Below, in pieces: positions 26,301-37,518 of a DNA stretch of 64,000 bases; the first letter of the stretch is position 1, and each line of letters starts with the position of its first letter. A program made the translations under genes and the position numbers. The DNA is from Colletotrichum lupini (lineage: Eukaryota > Ascomycota > Sordariomycetes > Glomerellales > Glomerellaceae): contig NC_064672.1 of the NCBI RefSeq assembly GCF_023278565.1, positions 7,564,001 to 7,628,000 of the forward strand, given 5' to 3'. The notes under the pieces are model-generated. The model was not told the origin of the DNA. It was given only the letters and a program-made list of their open reading frames with translations, and searched no databases.

Positions 26301-26422
26301 TATCCAAGGTCGGAGCCGTCGACAGAGCGGCCCACGGATCGTGGTGGAACGAAGTCGCGGCCAAGGTGGCGGCGGAGGGAGGAGCAACGGGCGCTAGCGC
26401 CAGCGCCGGCAGTTCGGCATAA
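23372..26422 (+). CDS. sok1: Sok1/TCP11 (T-complex 11) family protein
   Basis: Homologue of yeast Sok1, a suppressor of protein kinase A deficiency, and of mammalian TCP11. It is a single-exon gene of 1016 residues. Layout: a disordered, Ser/Arg-rich N-terminus (SDEEMDDTDGRIFTPPPHIA); a long charged coiled coil at ~120-220 (EERLAEAERRREELKGR); an IQ-like segment at ~257-276 (KLQWWWKSLKRRKAVAEF); a helical middle part; a basic/Pro linker (KGKKMIGDAVRKARKARAAK, TPPPTPAKG). From ~570 comes the TCP11 domain (RIVVHELAINREYRIP ... NLLPKLCAPFRDDEAK ... FVDFMLCDYVNYMFSTAAPQ). The C-terminus is Gly/Ala/Ser-rich. ATG 23372 has context ACAACATGC; the frame is open 48 codons further upstream but starts with TTG. 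The biochemical activity of the family is unknown; a role in cAMP/PKA signalling is inferred from yeast. Confidence 0.88.
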   Translation: MRRPSADLTDPSRNLEESVGSPSSAMEGADVDLSMPPTSDEEMDDTDGRIFTPPPHIAARFYRPSQTRRKDSAASSRRNSISSAHSRCSSTQTFTRHGDSDQSKHIAQHLRRTSFLEDRKARLADRAAHAEKVRLRAAMAKASHRDTSLSEERAIAAQQARERNLAEIVASCAEEVKRAKAVAETMKGKREQELVKLRVQMEERLAEAERRREELKGRNATKRARGQSLMSRKPTEASSNTSDEKRARVLSEPEAAEKLQWWWKSLKRRKAVAEFSGLGITIDGVRDTSFDQVLELLAQEEVLVQTARILRICGLQEGETGSVEEMAAVRTFLSAFLILGHPTQVLSNKDGTGDREQVGLSQPQPMPRNDLANPQLQDLVTKARDLLISFENIMSRLTAANNYTPPPTLRSALPEIYATFYNAFLAWKSRDSESLVQLMLLQFVELDMILQTVQESTEDAAAEQYRESIKSNQVQLIVRIKKLAGQEKGKKMIGDAVRKARKARAAKKPTGDMKPRVAENVPGEASATAESLVSPDSQTLTPPPTPAKGHTKPQPIEIKPGFGGLLPDNRIVVHELAINREYRIPSSEYREHHAAVQIPLFAGMRASIEEDNMDASFAYFVIMMKYLKDNLQRLVKPGAYMHTTISEILDVEVAERQFQMGNFSYEKFFTSMANLLPKLCAPFRDDEAKDLVENKLQNGSLVDRVEALTEFVDFMLCDYVNYMFSTAAPQLIESATGYERKRFTGALESGAHDLSAAETAWRSARSKVLAEARKRDPEGINHPKNRPTDDKIYAQLLVDSFTQPAPIAVDKVPEMLGLDYKRMVRLSLASQRIVTTGAILLQCKNLLKRDVRTPWKTEATRITAVLEADHDNVESTVQGVMAALEAGRSMPAATKTHLKALVTKVLKASQDSMKKSIEPTEPVLRLLLARLRGHMNARLTAGSAKEKLNAATTAHEKLAGLGLAEFAVQVREMLDEISKVGAVDRAAHGSWWNEVAAKVAAEGGATGASASAGSSA

Positions 26423-28572
26423 GGTTGCAAGGCATGGTTGCAAGGCATAAGGTTGCAAGACGAAGAGCACGTGTGTATGCATGGTACGATATACGAGTAG
26501 AGGAGGAGGCATTCTTGAGAACTTTTTTCTCTTGACGACGTAATGATGTACTTGTTCGGGATCGAATGGGGGCAGGCGTTACGGTGTGGGATTGGCTGCT
26601 TTCGAGGCCGTTTTTCATGGCATGGTTGGGACGCATTGGGTATCTTGTGAATTAGCGCGCTCAGAGTGTTGGGAGGGAATTTGTCTGGAGGTAAGGGAAG
26701 GGAAGCACTATAGGTAGGCATCGATCGCGTTTGACGATGTGTTATACCAAGCGAATATTAGAGGTTTTGGGATGCCATAGCGGGGGAGGACTTTATACAT
26801 TGAGCGTTGCAGAGGAAGAGCAACAATGGTTCACATTACAGCTATATATCTTTTCGGTTCGTTCTTACTTCGCTTGAGACTGTGATATGTTAATAATTAA
26901 CTGAACTTATGGAATTCCACTCATTCATACCTCAAAGCATACAGATATCTACCTACCCTATATGGGGGCAGTCGTACCGAGGTCATCTCGCTTGTCGTCG
27001 GCGTTGAGCAATTCAACTTTTTTTTTTTTTCCATCGAGGGAACTTATGGTTGAGCACAAGCCACCACAGCCTCGTACCAGCAGCAGTTAGCCCCGTTTTC
27101 TGCCTAAACAGGCTAATTCCCGCGCCGAAGCGTCCGAGTTGACAGGCTGTGTGACCTCCTGAGTCTGTCCCGTCCTCGTACAGAGATTTATTTACAAAGT
27201 ATTCCAACCAGCGTGAAGAAGGAATCGGTAGCGACGATGCACTGAGGCAATTGTCACCTGCCTCAACCTCATCACCAGCTCAGCTCTATAGGCCTTTCGT
27301 TTCTGCGTCCAGTCCGTCCTGGGCGGACCGATCAAACAGGATGAACCCGATCGGGCAGCTGGCCGGACGGACGTTTGGTCCTGCGGCGCGCGGTCTGGTC
27401 CGCGGCTGCTGTGTATCTGTACCACTTCCACTACTGCCATCACTTCTTGTAACACCAACATCATCGTCCTCTTTTGGCTCATCGGCGCCGGCTTCTTTTT
27501 CTTCATCATGCTCGTACAGCATCGGCTTCAGACGCCACTTCTCGAATTCGTCTGTCTTCAAGGCAGCAGCTCCCACCACGTCTACGTCTAATGCTCTCTG
27601 GTCCTCGGCTCCCCATGTTGGACGGATTGCTCGCGATGCCTTCATTGCAAGGTAAGTTTGTCTGGTCTGCTTTCTTTTGGTTTCTAGGTTCCCCTTCGTT
27701 GAATGGCCACCTTTCTATCTGTTGGGACCTTTCTTTTTTTTTTCCGAAGTACCAGCCTCATCTCGGATAACAAAGGCCTAGTAGACCTTGATTTACTCTG
27801 TGCTTTACCTTACTCTTTGGTAATGGAACAGCAACGATGGTAGAAACGGGTGTTCCTGGGCTGCCTGTACCGGAAGGTATTAGTGGCCTGCGCGCACCCG
27901 TGGACCAAGTCGAGCGTAGCGGCGCCTTGCTTGTGGTGGGCAGCATACTCCACGCTTACCTCACTCAATGAGTGGACAGGAGTGGACAGCCCCAGAACGC
28001 ACGAGAGCTACCTACCAGCTTGACCCATGCAGGGACCTTTTGTGTGCCCCTCGTTGCCCCTCACCTCGGAGCATCACCATCGATCCACCCCGGAACTCTC
28101 TCCTTCACCTTGATCCAAACCCACAACCATACCACCAATCCGGATATCTGCCTCAGTACCTGAGAGTCTACTACCACGCGCCAGTCGTCCCATTTGCCGC
28201 TTGCCGCTTTGCCCATAATCCCAAGTAGGAAGGCACTCTCTTGTGGAGCTGGCACAGCTTCTACTCTGATCGTATCCATTACACTACTCTTCCTTTTTTT
28301 TCTTCCGCCTCCCTCCTGCTACCACTACTACCACCTTACTCTTCTTTCCTCTTCCTCCGTCCTCCCATTTTCCTATTGTCCTCCTTGTCTTACTACTCCT
28401 CTTTGCAGCCTACCTTGAACCACCCCAAGGGTACGAAACTGACATAAAGCTCGCCTCGCGGACAAATAGCTACCGCCGACCTTCTTCCTTCCCCGCACCC
28501 GCTTCCCACCGCAACTACTGCTCGACAATCACCACATCCGACAAGGCACTGTACGCCAGCAGAGTCGGCAAC
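26423..28572. other. Intergenic region Sok1-like / aminopeptidase
   Basis: This 2.15 kb contains the 3' UTR of the upstream gene and a CT-rich leader (28250-28570) for the aminopeptidase. Between 27280 and 27950 there are competing open frames on both strands with possible splice sites; none can be assigned (see findings). A T run lies at 27018-27030. Confidence 0.45.
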
Positions 28573-31417
28573 ATGGCTGATCGCGAAGTTCTCCCCGAGT
28601 CCATTCGGCCCTCCCACTACGTCCTGTCCCTCCGTGATCTCAACTTCAAGGACTGGACTTACAAGGGAACCGTGACGTAAGGATACACCCCTACCCCTCA
28701 CTCCGCCCGAGCTCCGAGCTTCAGCTTCAGCTTCAACTTCAGCACGAGCTGCAACCAGCACACCAAAGACGCGCCCGAGATGCTAACCTCTTGCCTGCGC
28801 CTCACAGCATCGACGCCGAGGTTGTCAAGCCTACCAAGGAGATTGTCCTCAACGCCCTCGAGATCAAGCTGCTCAGCGCAAAGATCGCCGTCGGCCACAC
28901 CAAGTCGACGCAATCATGGGAGTCCACCAACTTCAGCTATGGCGAGAAGCAGCAGCGCGCTACCGTCACCTTTGACGAGGAGATCCCCCAGGCGCAAAAG
29001 GCTGTTCTGACCATTGACTTTGAGGGCATCATCAACAACGAGATGGCTGGCTTCTACCGCAGCAAGTACAAGCCCGCCGCCGAGCCCGCCAAGTCTGTTC
29101 CCCGCGACGACGAGTGGCACTACATGTTCAGCACACAGTTCGAGTCTTGCGACGCCCGTCGGGCCTTCCCCTGTTTCGACGAGCCTAACCTCAAGGCCAC
29201 CTTTGACTTTGAGATTGAGATCCCCGACGACCAGGTCGCCCTCAGCAACATGCCCGTCAAGGGCACCAAGAAGACCAAGGAGGGCTGGCAGCTGGTTTCC
29301 TTCGAGACCAGCCCCAAGATGTCCACATACCTCCTCGCCTGGGCTGTTGGCGACTTTGAGTACGTTGAGGAGTTCACCGAGCGCCGCTACAACGGCAAGC
29401 AGCTGCCCGTTCGTGTCTACACCACCCGTGGCCTGAAGGAGCAGGGCCGTTATGCTCTGTGGCACGCGCCCCGCATCATCGACTTCTTCTCCGACATCTT
29501 TGGCATCGAGTACCCCCTGCCCAAGGCCGACCTGTTGGCCGTCCACGAGTTCACACACGGAGCCATGGAGAATTGGGGTCTCGTCACCTACCGCACTACC
29601 GCTGTCCTCTTCGACGAGAAGACGTCCGAGGCCAGGTACCGCAACCGTGTCGCTTACGTTGTCGCTCACGAGCTGGCTCACCAGTGGTTCGGCAACCTGG
29701 TCACCATGGACTGGTGGGATGAGCTGTGGTTGAACGAGGGTTTCGCCACCTGGGTTGGATGGCACGCGACAGACTACCTGCACCCCGAGTGGCAGGTTTG
29801 GTCTCAGTTCGTCAACGAGGGTATGGAGATGGCCTTCAAGCTTGATGGCATCAGAGCCAGTCATGCCATCCACGTGCCTGTCAAGGACGCCCTTGATGTC
29901 AACCAGATTTTCGACCACATCAGCTACCTCAAGGGTTGCTCGGCCATTCGCATGCTCGCCAACCACCTCGGTGTCGAGACCTTCCTCAAGGGTGTCTCCA
30001 ACTACCTGAAGGCCCACCAGTACGGCAACGCCAAGACCAAGGCGTTGTGGGATGCTCTCACTGAGGCGTCCGGCAAGGATGTGAACAAGCTCATGGGCCC
30101 TTGGATTTCCAAGATTGGTCACCCCGTTCTGACCGTCGCCGAGGAGCCCGGCCAGATCTCTGTTAAGCAGTCTCGTTTCCTTTCCACTGGCGACGTCAAG
30201 CCCGAAGACGACGAGACCACCTGGTGGATTCCCCTTGAGATTGAGGGCAAGGTCGGCACCAAGGGCGTCACCTCCCTGTCTCTCGAGAAGAAGGAGGACA
30301 CGATCCGTGATATCGACACGGACTTTTACAAGCTCAACTCTGGATCTTCCGGTTTCTACCGCGTCAACTACCCCCCTGAGCGTCTTCTGAAGCTCGGACA
30401 GCAGCTGGATCGCCTCACCACCGAGGACAAGATTGCCATCATCGGCTCCTCCGCCGACCTTGCCTTCTCTGGCTACGGCACCACCGCGGCTCTTCTGTCC
30501 TTCGTCCAAGGCTTTGCCAAGGAGGACAACTACCTCGTGTGGAGTCAGGTCCTTGACTCTATCGCACTTGTCAAGTCCATCTTCAGCGATGACGAGACGA
30601 TCAAGAAGGGTCTGGAGACTTTCACGTTGAAGCTTATCAACGACGTCGTGGCCAAGATGGGCTGGGAATTCCCCGAGGGCGAGAGCTACCTTGACGGACT
30701 TCTCCGCAAGAGAGTCCTCCTGACTGCTGGTGTCAACGGCCATGCTGGGTAAATATCATCCACCATTGATGAGTCTATACAAGTACTAACAACCGTAGTG
30801 TCACCGAGGAGGCCACCAAGCGCTTCAACGCCTGGGTCGAGTCACCCGAGTCTAACCCCCTGCACCCCGCTCTCCGCACGCCCGTCTTCCGCGTCGCCAT
30901 CAACAACGACACGGCCCGTGCCGTCGAGGCCTTGAAGAAGGAGTGGTTCACCACGCCCGCCATCGACGGCAAGGAGATCTGCCTCTCCAACCTTGGTTTC
31001 GTCCGCGACGAGAACATCATCAAGAACAACCTGCTCCCCTTCCTCTTCAACAAGTCCCCGCCCGCCCCGGCTTCGGACTCCGTCCCGTCCGCCGACATGC
31101 ACTCCCTCGGCTCCGCTCTCGCCGGCAACTCGGTCGCCCGCCAGATCCAGTGGGACTACGTCAAGAACAACTGGGAGGCCTGCCTCGCCAAGCTCGGCAA
31201 CCCCATTGTCGTTGACCGCTTCATCCAGGTCTCCCTGGGCAAGTTCACCGACTTTGAGTCCGTCAAGGACATTGAGGCCTTCTTCGCCGACAAGGACACG
31301 AGCGCTTTCGCCCGTACCCTCGAGACCGTCAAGGACAAGGTCCGTGGTCGCGCCGCGTACCGCGAGCGTGACGCTGCTAAGCTGAAGGAGTGGCTCGTCG
31401 CCAACAAGTATGCGTGA
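28573..31417 (+). CDS. M1-family metalloaminopeptidase (Ape2/Aap1 type)
   Basis: Zinc aminopeptidase of the puromycin-sensitive/Ape2 group that trims N-terminal residues from peptides, probably mainly cytosolic. Exons are 28573-28676, 28808-30748 and 30799-31417 (introns 131 and 50 bp; donors GTAAGG and GTAAAT), giving 887 residues, the usual size. It begins MADREVLPESIRPSHYVLSL without a clear signal peptide. The exopeptidase motif GAMEN is at ~286-290. The zinc site is HELAHQWFGNLVTMDWWDEL at ~322, with the third ligand Glu in WLNEGFATW (~345). The C-terminal ERAP1-like helical domain runs from about residue 530 to the end (KLKEWLVANKYA). A 609-codon open frame lies antisense to exon 2; it is a composition shadow of this GC3-rich gene. 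Confidence 0.95.
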
Positions 31418-32295
31418 ATCGACGGGGATGAATCGACGACAACTGGAGGAGTACAGAAAGGGAATATTCCGTCCAAGTTGTAGTCAGCTAGCTACAGAAT
31501 GCTAGCTTTTTGTGGAAAAGCGAAAAAATCCAATCATTATTTACGTTACTACGTCTGTGGTCTTCCTTCGTTTGTCTGTTGATGCAATCTGAAGTGATAC
31601 GATGTCAACCCCCCTGGCCCGAGGGCAGTTGACATTGCAGTGAGAACCTCACAACCAACCACGATGGTCAATGACAACTTTTGACTAGACCGCTTAATCG
31701 CCTATGGATGTTTACGAATTGCAGCGAACTGAACGACCCGTCCAACGACCAGCGAAAATTCCAGAGCAACGGCCTCATCTTCAGACCCACCACCTTCGTT
31801 TTTCAACATCGGGAGCCGTACGAGGGGAGCATAATGTAATTTGGGCAACATCGCACGTTTCATTATTTATACATTCGAGACGCCCAGGGAAAGCAAGTCG
31901 CGCCTATGGCTAGCTAGGTAGCCAGCCTGCTTTCCTTGCGTCTTGGTCCTCGAAACCTAATGTACGCTTTTGCAAAGAGAAGCTCAGAAGACTATAAAGG
32001 AAGACACAAAAACACAAAAAGCCCACCCGTCCATCATGAAACCACTCTCCGAAGAGGAACTTCCATGAGAGGCCTGAGATTAGCCCGATCAACACCCCCA
32101 TTCAAACGCCGAAACCCGTGCAAAATCATGCATATCTTTTCATTCCATACACATCCGCCCCCCTTCCGTCTTTCTGGTTTGGTCGTTTTCAGTTCAACTG
32201 TGGCGGTATCGTACTGGAAGAGATTTGGTTTCTGGTTTTCGAATCGTAGACTAGTCAAACATGTACACGTGCCGTGCAGGCCAGGTAGTGTCGCA
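31418..32295. other. Convergent intergenic region aminopeptidase / KDM4
   Basis: This stretch contains both 3' UTRs. It is A+T-richer than the genes, with no family-like open frame. Confidence 0.6.
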
Positions 32296-35200
32296 TCAGC
32301 CTTGGAACGCAGCGCGGCGGAGATTCTGCATCATCCTCTCGACGATGGCCGTCGAGTCCGTAGGCACATCGGGCAGAGGAACGTCGTCCTCAGGAGTTTG
32401 ATGGGGCGGGGGTAACGATGGCTGCGCTTGCATTTGATGTTGTTGTTGCGGCGGTGGTGGCGGCTGCTGCTGATTCTGCTGTCGATAATGCTGTTGGTAT
32501 TGCTGTGGCGGAGGATGCTGGTGGTACTGCTGATGATGTGGAGGCTGCCAATGTCCCGGCGGGGGCGCCCAGGCTTGGGGCTGCTGTGTCTGCTGCTGCT
32601 GCTGCTGCTGCTGCGTCGGTCCCCAGTTTGAACCATGACTCTGGTAGCCTGGCATGGCAGCTGTCTGTAGAGGAACCGGCGACGGTGCGGACTGATGGGA
32701 AGGTGCTGTAGGCGTCGGCGGATTCACGCGCGGGGTGAGGGCAAATTGGGCCAAGAGCTCTGCTGGGTTGAGATGCTCAGTCCGTGGTCGGCTCGCGGGA
32801 GGGAACGGCTGGGCTGATGGCGTATCGTAAGCCTGAGATTGAGACTGGGTAGACTGTCGGGGGAACGCCGTAGTCATCGATTGATTCGTAAAGGGCATTC
32901 GAGAGGTTGGAGCCGGCACTGGTGTGTGCGGTACCGACACGGGGGCTTGAGCTACGGGAGGCGCCGTCTCTGTCGTTGGGCCAGCTGATTTTGACGATTG
33001 AGAAGCCGTTTGCGCGGTATAGCCATTGGTGGCTGCCGTCGGCGGTTCCTGGGTTGCATCCTTCCCGGGGCGAGCAGCCGGGGGTGGGTTCGTACCTTGA
33101 GCAGACGCTCCAGTTGTTTTCGAACTGGTCTTGGATGGAGTAGCAGCCGAAGGCATCTTGCCCATGGCTGCGAGATACTTGGCCGGGAGGGGAACCGGTG
33201 TCTGCTTCTCGGGGATCTATCATTGAGTCAGCTTGGGCTTGTTCTACTTGGGGAAATGTCATGTATTAGGTGGTCATACCTTGTACTGCACCTTCGGCGC
33301 AGCGGGCTTTGCTGCAGGCTGAGACTTCGTCTGGGTAGACTGAGGCTGGCTAGCAGGAGACTGCTGAGAGACAGGCTGTTGCGAGGGTTGATATTGTGCT
33401 GGTTGAGTATGTTGAGGCTGAGGATGCTGCTGTTGTGGCTGGTTTGCCCAACCTCCATACTGCGGCCGGATCGCTGGATGTAGCGGCGCCGACTGTGGCT
33501 GCTGCGGCTGCCAGCCCTGACTTTGGCCATGCGAGCTGGGTCGAGAGTTGCCTGATGCAGGAGAGGGAGATATCGATGAGTAAGATGGCGTCCTGGCGTG
33601 ATTCTGAGGGACCTGCGGCGATGGTGAAGAATAAGGGGCCGCTGTTTTGACACCATACATTCCGATAGAACCTTGAGGCATGACATTCGTGAGTGTGTTG
33701 TGGTATGGACCGCCGTAAGCAGGTCCCTGCGGGCCCGTGTTCGGAGCGGGTGTCGGCGTGCCTCCCTGAATGGAGCCTTGCCGGTTTTTGAAGAAGGCTT
33801 CTGGAGACGTCCTCATGAGATGAGCTCGGAGGTTACCTTCATATCCGTTGGTGAATCCTCCCCATGGAGCATAGGGAGTTCGGTACGTCTTCGAGTCTCT
33901 ACGGAGTGTGTGAGTATTATTAATCAAGTCCCTAGGGTTGGAAAAGTCTGACCTGTTGTGGTGAACCTGGAAGAATGCATATTTCATAGCAACAGAAGGC
34001 GTTGGTGCGGCCGAGTATCTCCGATGGTTCTGCTGAGTTGAGCCTTGCGAAGTACTGTGTGGTAAAGGAGGTCTGGAGTTCTGCGACGGCGTCGACCACG
34101 TTTGTTGCGTGGACCGCGCGCTGACTGCGGGTTGCGGTCCCGGGGTGCTGTACGGGCTCGACCGTTGCATCGAGTTCGGAGCCTCGTAGTAGCCCTGCCC
34201 AGCTGGAGCGGGACGAGGCATATATTGTTGATGTACGTCGGGAGCAAACTTCTGTTGAACAAACTGGGTACCCGGGATCGGGTATCGAGGATCAGCTCCG
34301 AAGTGGATCTGCTGTCCTCCGGGAGTCGGGGGCGCAGAAGCCTTGGGTGTGGACTTTTGCGTGGTGAAAGAACCGGTCCCAGCGTAGTTGGTTTCGACAG
34401 GTTTCCTGGGTTTGTATACGTATGGCTTCTCCGACTTGGGCCCATTCTGAACAGCGACTCCAGGCGTAAACACTGGCAATGGGGCTGGTTGTGGGGGAAC
34501 AACCGACACCCTGCGATGCGACGTGCTTGCGGAAACAGGCTTGGGAGGCTTGGGAATGGTGTCAAGAAAGTTGCTCTTGGGATTGTGCAGCCGCTTGGCG
34601 GGATCATCAGAATACTGTGCCTTCGCCTCCGTCGACGTCTTGCCGAGATAGTGCCAGACTTGGCTGTCCTTCGACAGATCAACCTTGGTCTGGTTTGGAT
34701 TAGTACACTCGTTGCATGGATGGAACTCTGCCCATGTGTAGCCTTCAACAAAGGGAGCATCTTTGCGGGGAATCTCATCAGCAGGGCGTTTCGCATTCAG
34801 TCGTTCCTTTGCCTTCTGCGATGATGGCATCGGGATAGCCTTGGAAGACGCCTTTGGAAGGTGGTAGTCAGATGGGTCGGGCAGTAGAAGCCACTTCCAC
34901 TCAACCTCGAGACGGTCACTACAGCACGTCAGAATTTGTTGATCAAAGTTGTCGATAGAGACATACCCATTAGGAATGATATCAAGGAGGAACATCTGCT
35001 CATCGGCGCGATTCTCAACCACGACACCGGCAAAGATGTCGCCCTTGAAGTACTGCAACTGGCAGATGTCGCCCTTGGTAAGTGCTGCTGCAGCCTCGCG
35101 AATCCGCACATCATCCTCCAAGGAGTCACCAGTATGTTTCCTATCACGCTTGGTACGATGGAAGCGACAGCTGAACTCGAACGCTTGCTCCTTGTACTCG

Positions 35201-37518
35201 GTTCCATCTTCGCCAAAGACCGGGACTTCGGCTTCTTCGACAAAGACACCCGCGGCAGCCGCGCATGTGGCGTGGTAGGCCCGAGCACATTTCTTCTGGG
35301 AGCACTGGAAGCAGGCACCCTTCTTGGACCGACAATAGAGACACTTGAGATCCAGGCGTTCCTTGTTGATGTTGGCAACATTCGCAATGATCTCCTTGTC
35401 GTCGACGGTATCGATGTATGTCTCGGGCAGGTATAGCGCGCACATCCGATGGGCCTTGCGGCCATCGTCTGTTGGCAGGACTTCTGCACCAGGGATATCG
35501 CTGGGGCAAAGGCAGCACGTCGGCTCTGCGCGCGTCTTGACCTTGAGACGAATCCGCTTGGTCTTTGCCCTGCCTTCTTTGTCCCCAGCAGCGCGCTTTC
35601 GTTTGCGAGCCGACTTGACAATGCCGTTACTACCAGGAGGAGACGGAAGGCCAGTAGCGTCGTCTTCATCCTCATCCTCGTCCTCTTCGTCTTCTTCGTC
35701 AGTTTCCTCGTACTCGGGAGTGGGTTCGCCACGGAGTTTCCGTTCGATATCGTATACGTCAACCCACACGCTATCTTGCGCCTGTGCGCACTCGCAACGT
35801 TTGGCGATCTTGCCCATGGGAAGCCAAGAGTCGAGCGCAAAGTTGACAGCCTCGGCGCAGTTGTAGCCCAAGTTGTATCCAGAGTGGTAACCGTAGGGAT
35901 AGGTTACGACGAATTCACCCGGGTACGAAACGCACTTATTAACGGTGATATTGTAGTGCTGCTTGAGGTGCGATGGGGAAATCAAGAATCCCTTGTGACG
36001 GAGGAACTGGTCGCAAGCCTTGGCGTCCGTGGGCCAAATGTTCTTCATGGCAGCCTCGAAACGGCGGGCGTCAGCTTGTGAAATGCTGTACCATTGTTTA
36101 GGGGCGCCGAAGTGGAGATAGTTGATGCTGTAAAGATCAACGTCCTCCAAATGCCATGCGAAAGTGGCCTTCCACATGCCCAAGTAGAGGTAGGCCGTGT
36201 TAACGCCGGGAACCTTTGTCCCAAGAACGTCCAGCAGGTTGGGAAGCTTGTTCAAATTCCACATTTCTGTCGATTCGTCGAAGAGAGTACCCATGAGATC
36301 TGCGCCGTACAACGGCGGGGCGTACGTGAGGGTTTTCCAGTATATCCTCTCGAGTTCCTCACAGCGCTCAGGGGTATAGTCAGAGACATCCATCTGATAG
36401 TCAAAGTCTTCAAACGCCTTTTCGTCAATCATGGCGGACCCTTCTCTCTTGCTGTACTTCCGACGGGCCGAAACAGTCTGAGTCTTTGGTTTTGCTTGTC
36501 TCGCGCCACCCATCCGACCCATTCTGCCAACGGTTGGTGGCTCATCTTCGTCAACATCCATTCCCGGGTCTTCTACAGAGTCGACGACTTCTTCTTTCTT
36601 GACCTTGACCTTGGGGTCCGCATCCGCAGCCGGCTTAGGGGAAACGGGCGTCATCGGTCGCTTCTCTTCCTCTTGTTCTTCTTCGGCATCGTCCTCATCA
36701 TCCTGGTTCTTGCCCTTGGCCTTACCCCGGCGCGGTCGACCTCGGCCCCGCTTTCTAGACCCGGCCGACGTTGATTTCGCTTCTGTACGAGGTTTGGGGG
36801 CGGATCGGGGTTTCGGCTTTTCGACGTTGGCTCGGCGCTCGCCTCGCCGCGCTGGGGGCTGATGTTCGCTCTGGTCGCAAAGTTGTCGCCACTGCGGGAG
36901 GTTGTAGGATCTTTGATGAAGAATATTGACTTGGCGATAGGTTCCATTCGATCCCATGATGTCTTGTTTAATTGGTTCTCTAACTCGGATCTGCTTCACC
37001 AGGTCGTCGAGTCGGGGGAGGTTTTCCTTCCACTCGGGAGGAGGGATAATCTTGACGATGCCGGACTTCATTCCATAATGATCGACTTTGGTCATCTACA
37101 GTCACAGTCACAGTCAGCCGATGAAAAGACACGGCGACAAAGGGCACGAAAGGGAGAGGCATGGGCGTACGAATAGCTTGAAGTCCTTGAACTGATGCAT
37201 CGTGGGCCTGAAGACAGGGACAGTCCCGGACCAGTGGTCGGGAAGGACTTCGCCAATGTCGTCCTCGGGCGGCGGCGCCTCATCTTGGGTCGCAGGAGCA
37301 GCAGATGGGTCAACGGCATCGTCGTCGAGGTCGCTGAGCTCAGAGTCGCTGGCTTCCGACTTGGGCGCATTGTTGCTGTCGGGGGGTGAGTGGAGGAAGG
37401 CGGGCTTTGCACATTCAATCTGGCCAAGGGTCGGCTCCTCGTCGTGGTCACCAGTCGTGGATTGCGCCGGCACAGGTGCAGGCTCCGAGACTGGAGCGCT
37501 GACAGCGTCGGTCGACAT
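32296..37518 (-). CDS. KDM4-type histone demethylase (JmjN, JmjC, PHD)
   Basis: Fe(II)/2-oxoglutarate histone lysine demethylase related to KDM4/Rph1 and Aspergillus KdmA; the family removes H3K9 and/or H3K36 methyl groups. Exons are 37171-37518, 33280-37095 and 32296-33216 (introns 75 and 63 bp), giving about 1694 residues. JmjN spans the first splice site (VPVFRPTMHQFKDFKLF then MTKVDHYGMKSG). A disordered basic stretch has KRGRGRPRRGKAKGK. JmjC ligands are His431 and Glu433 (FAWHLEDVDLYSINYLHFG) and His520 (YGYHSGYNLGYNCAEAVNFA). The KDM4 zinc site is complete: CDQFLRH plus CECAQ. An extended PHD finger lies at ~643-761, followed by a Tudor-like segment (GDICQLQYFKGDIFAGVVVE, ~789-836). 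The last ~700 residues are Pro/Gln/Ser-rich, with 8 consecutive Gln coded by (CTG)8 at 32590-32613. Confidence 0.94.

Noticed and set aside
28914..30743. 609-codon open frame antisense to the aminopeptidase
   Set aside because: It mirrors a GC3-rich conserved gene with intact catalytic motifs on the plus strand. Its Val/Leu/Gly/Asp-rich composition is typical of an antisense shadow and there is no family resemblance.
32590..32613. (CTG)8 run as an independent microsatellite feature
   Set aside because: It is coding: it encodes the eight-glutamine run in the last exon of the KDM4 gene, and is noted there.
34102..34824. 240-codon plus-strand frame inside KDM4
   Set aside because: It is a shadow frame opposite the conserved demethylase exon.
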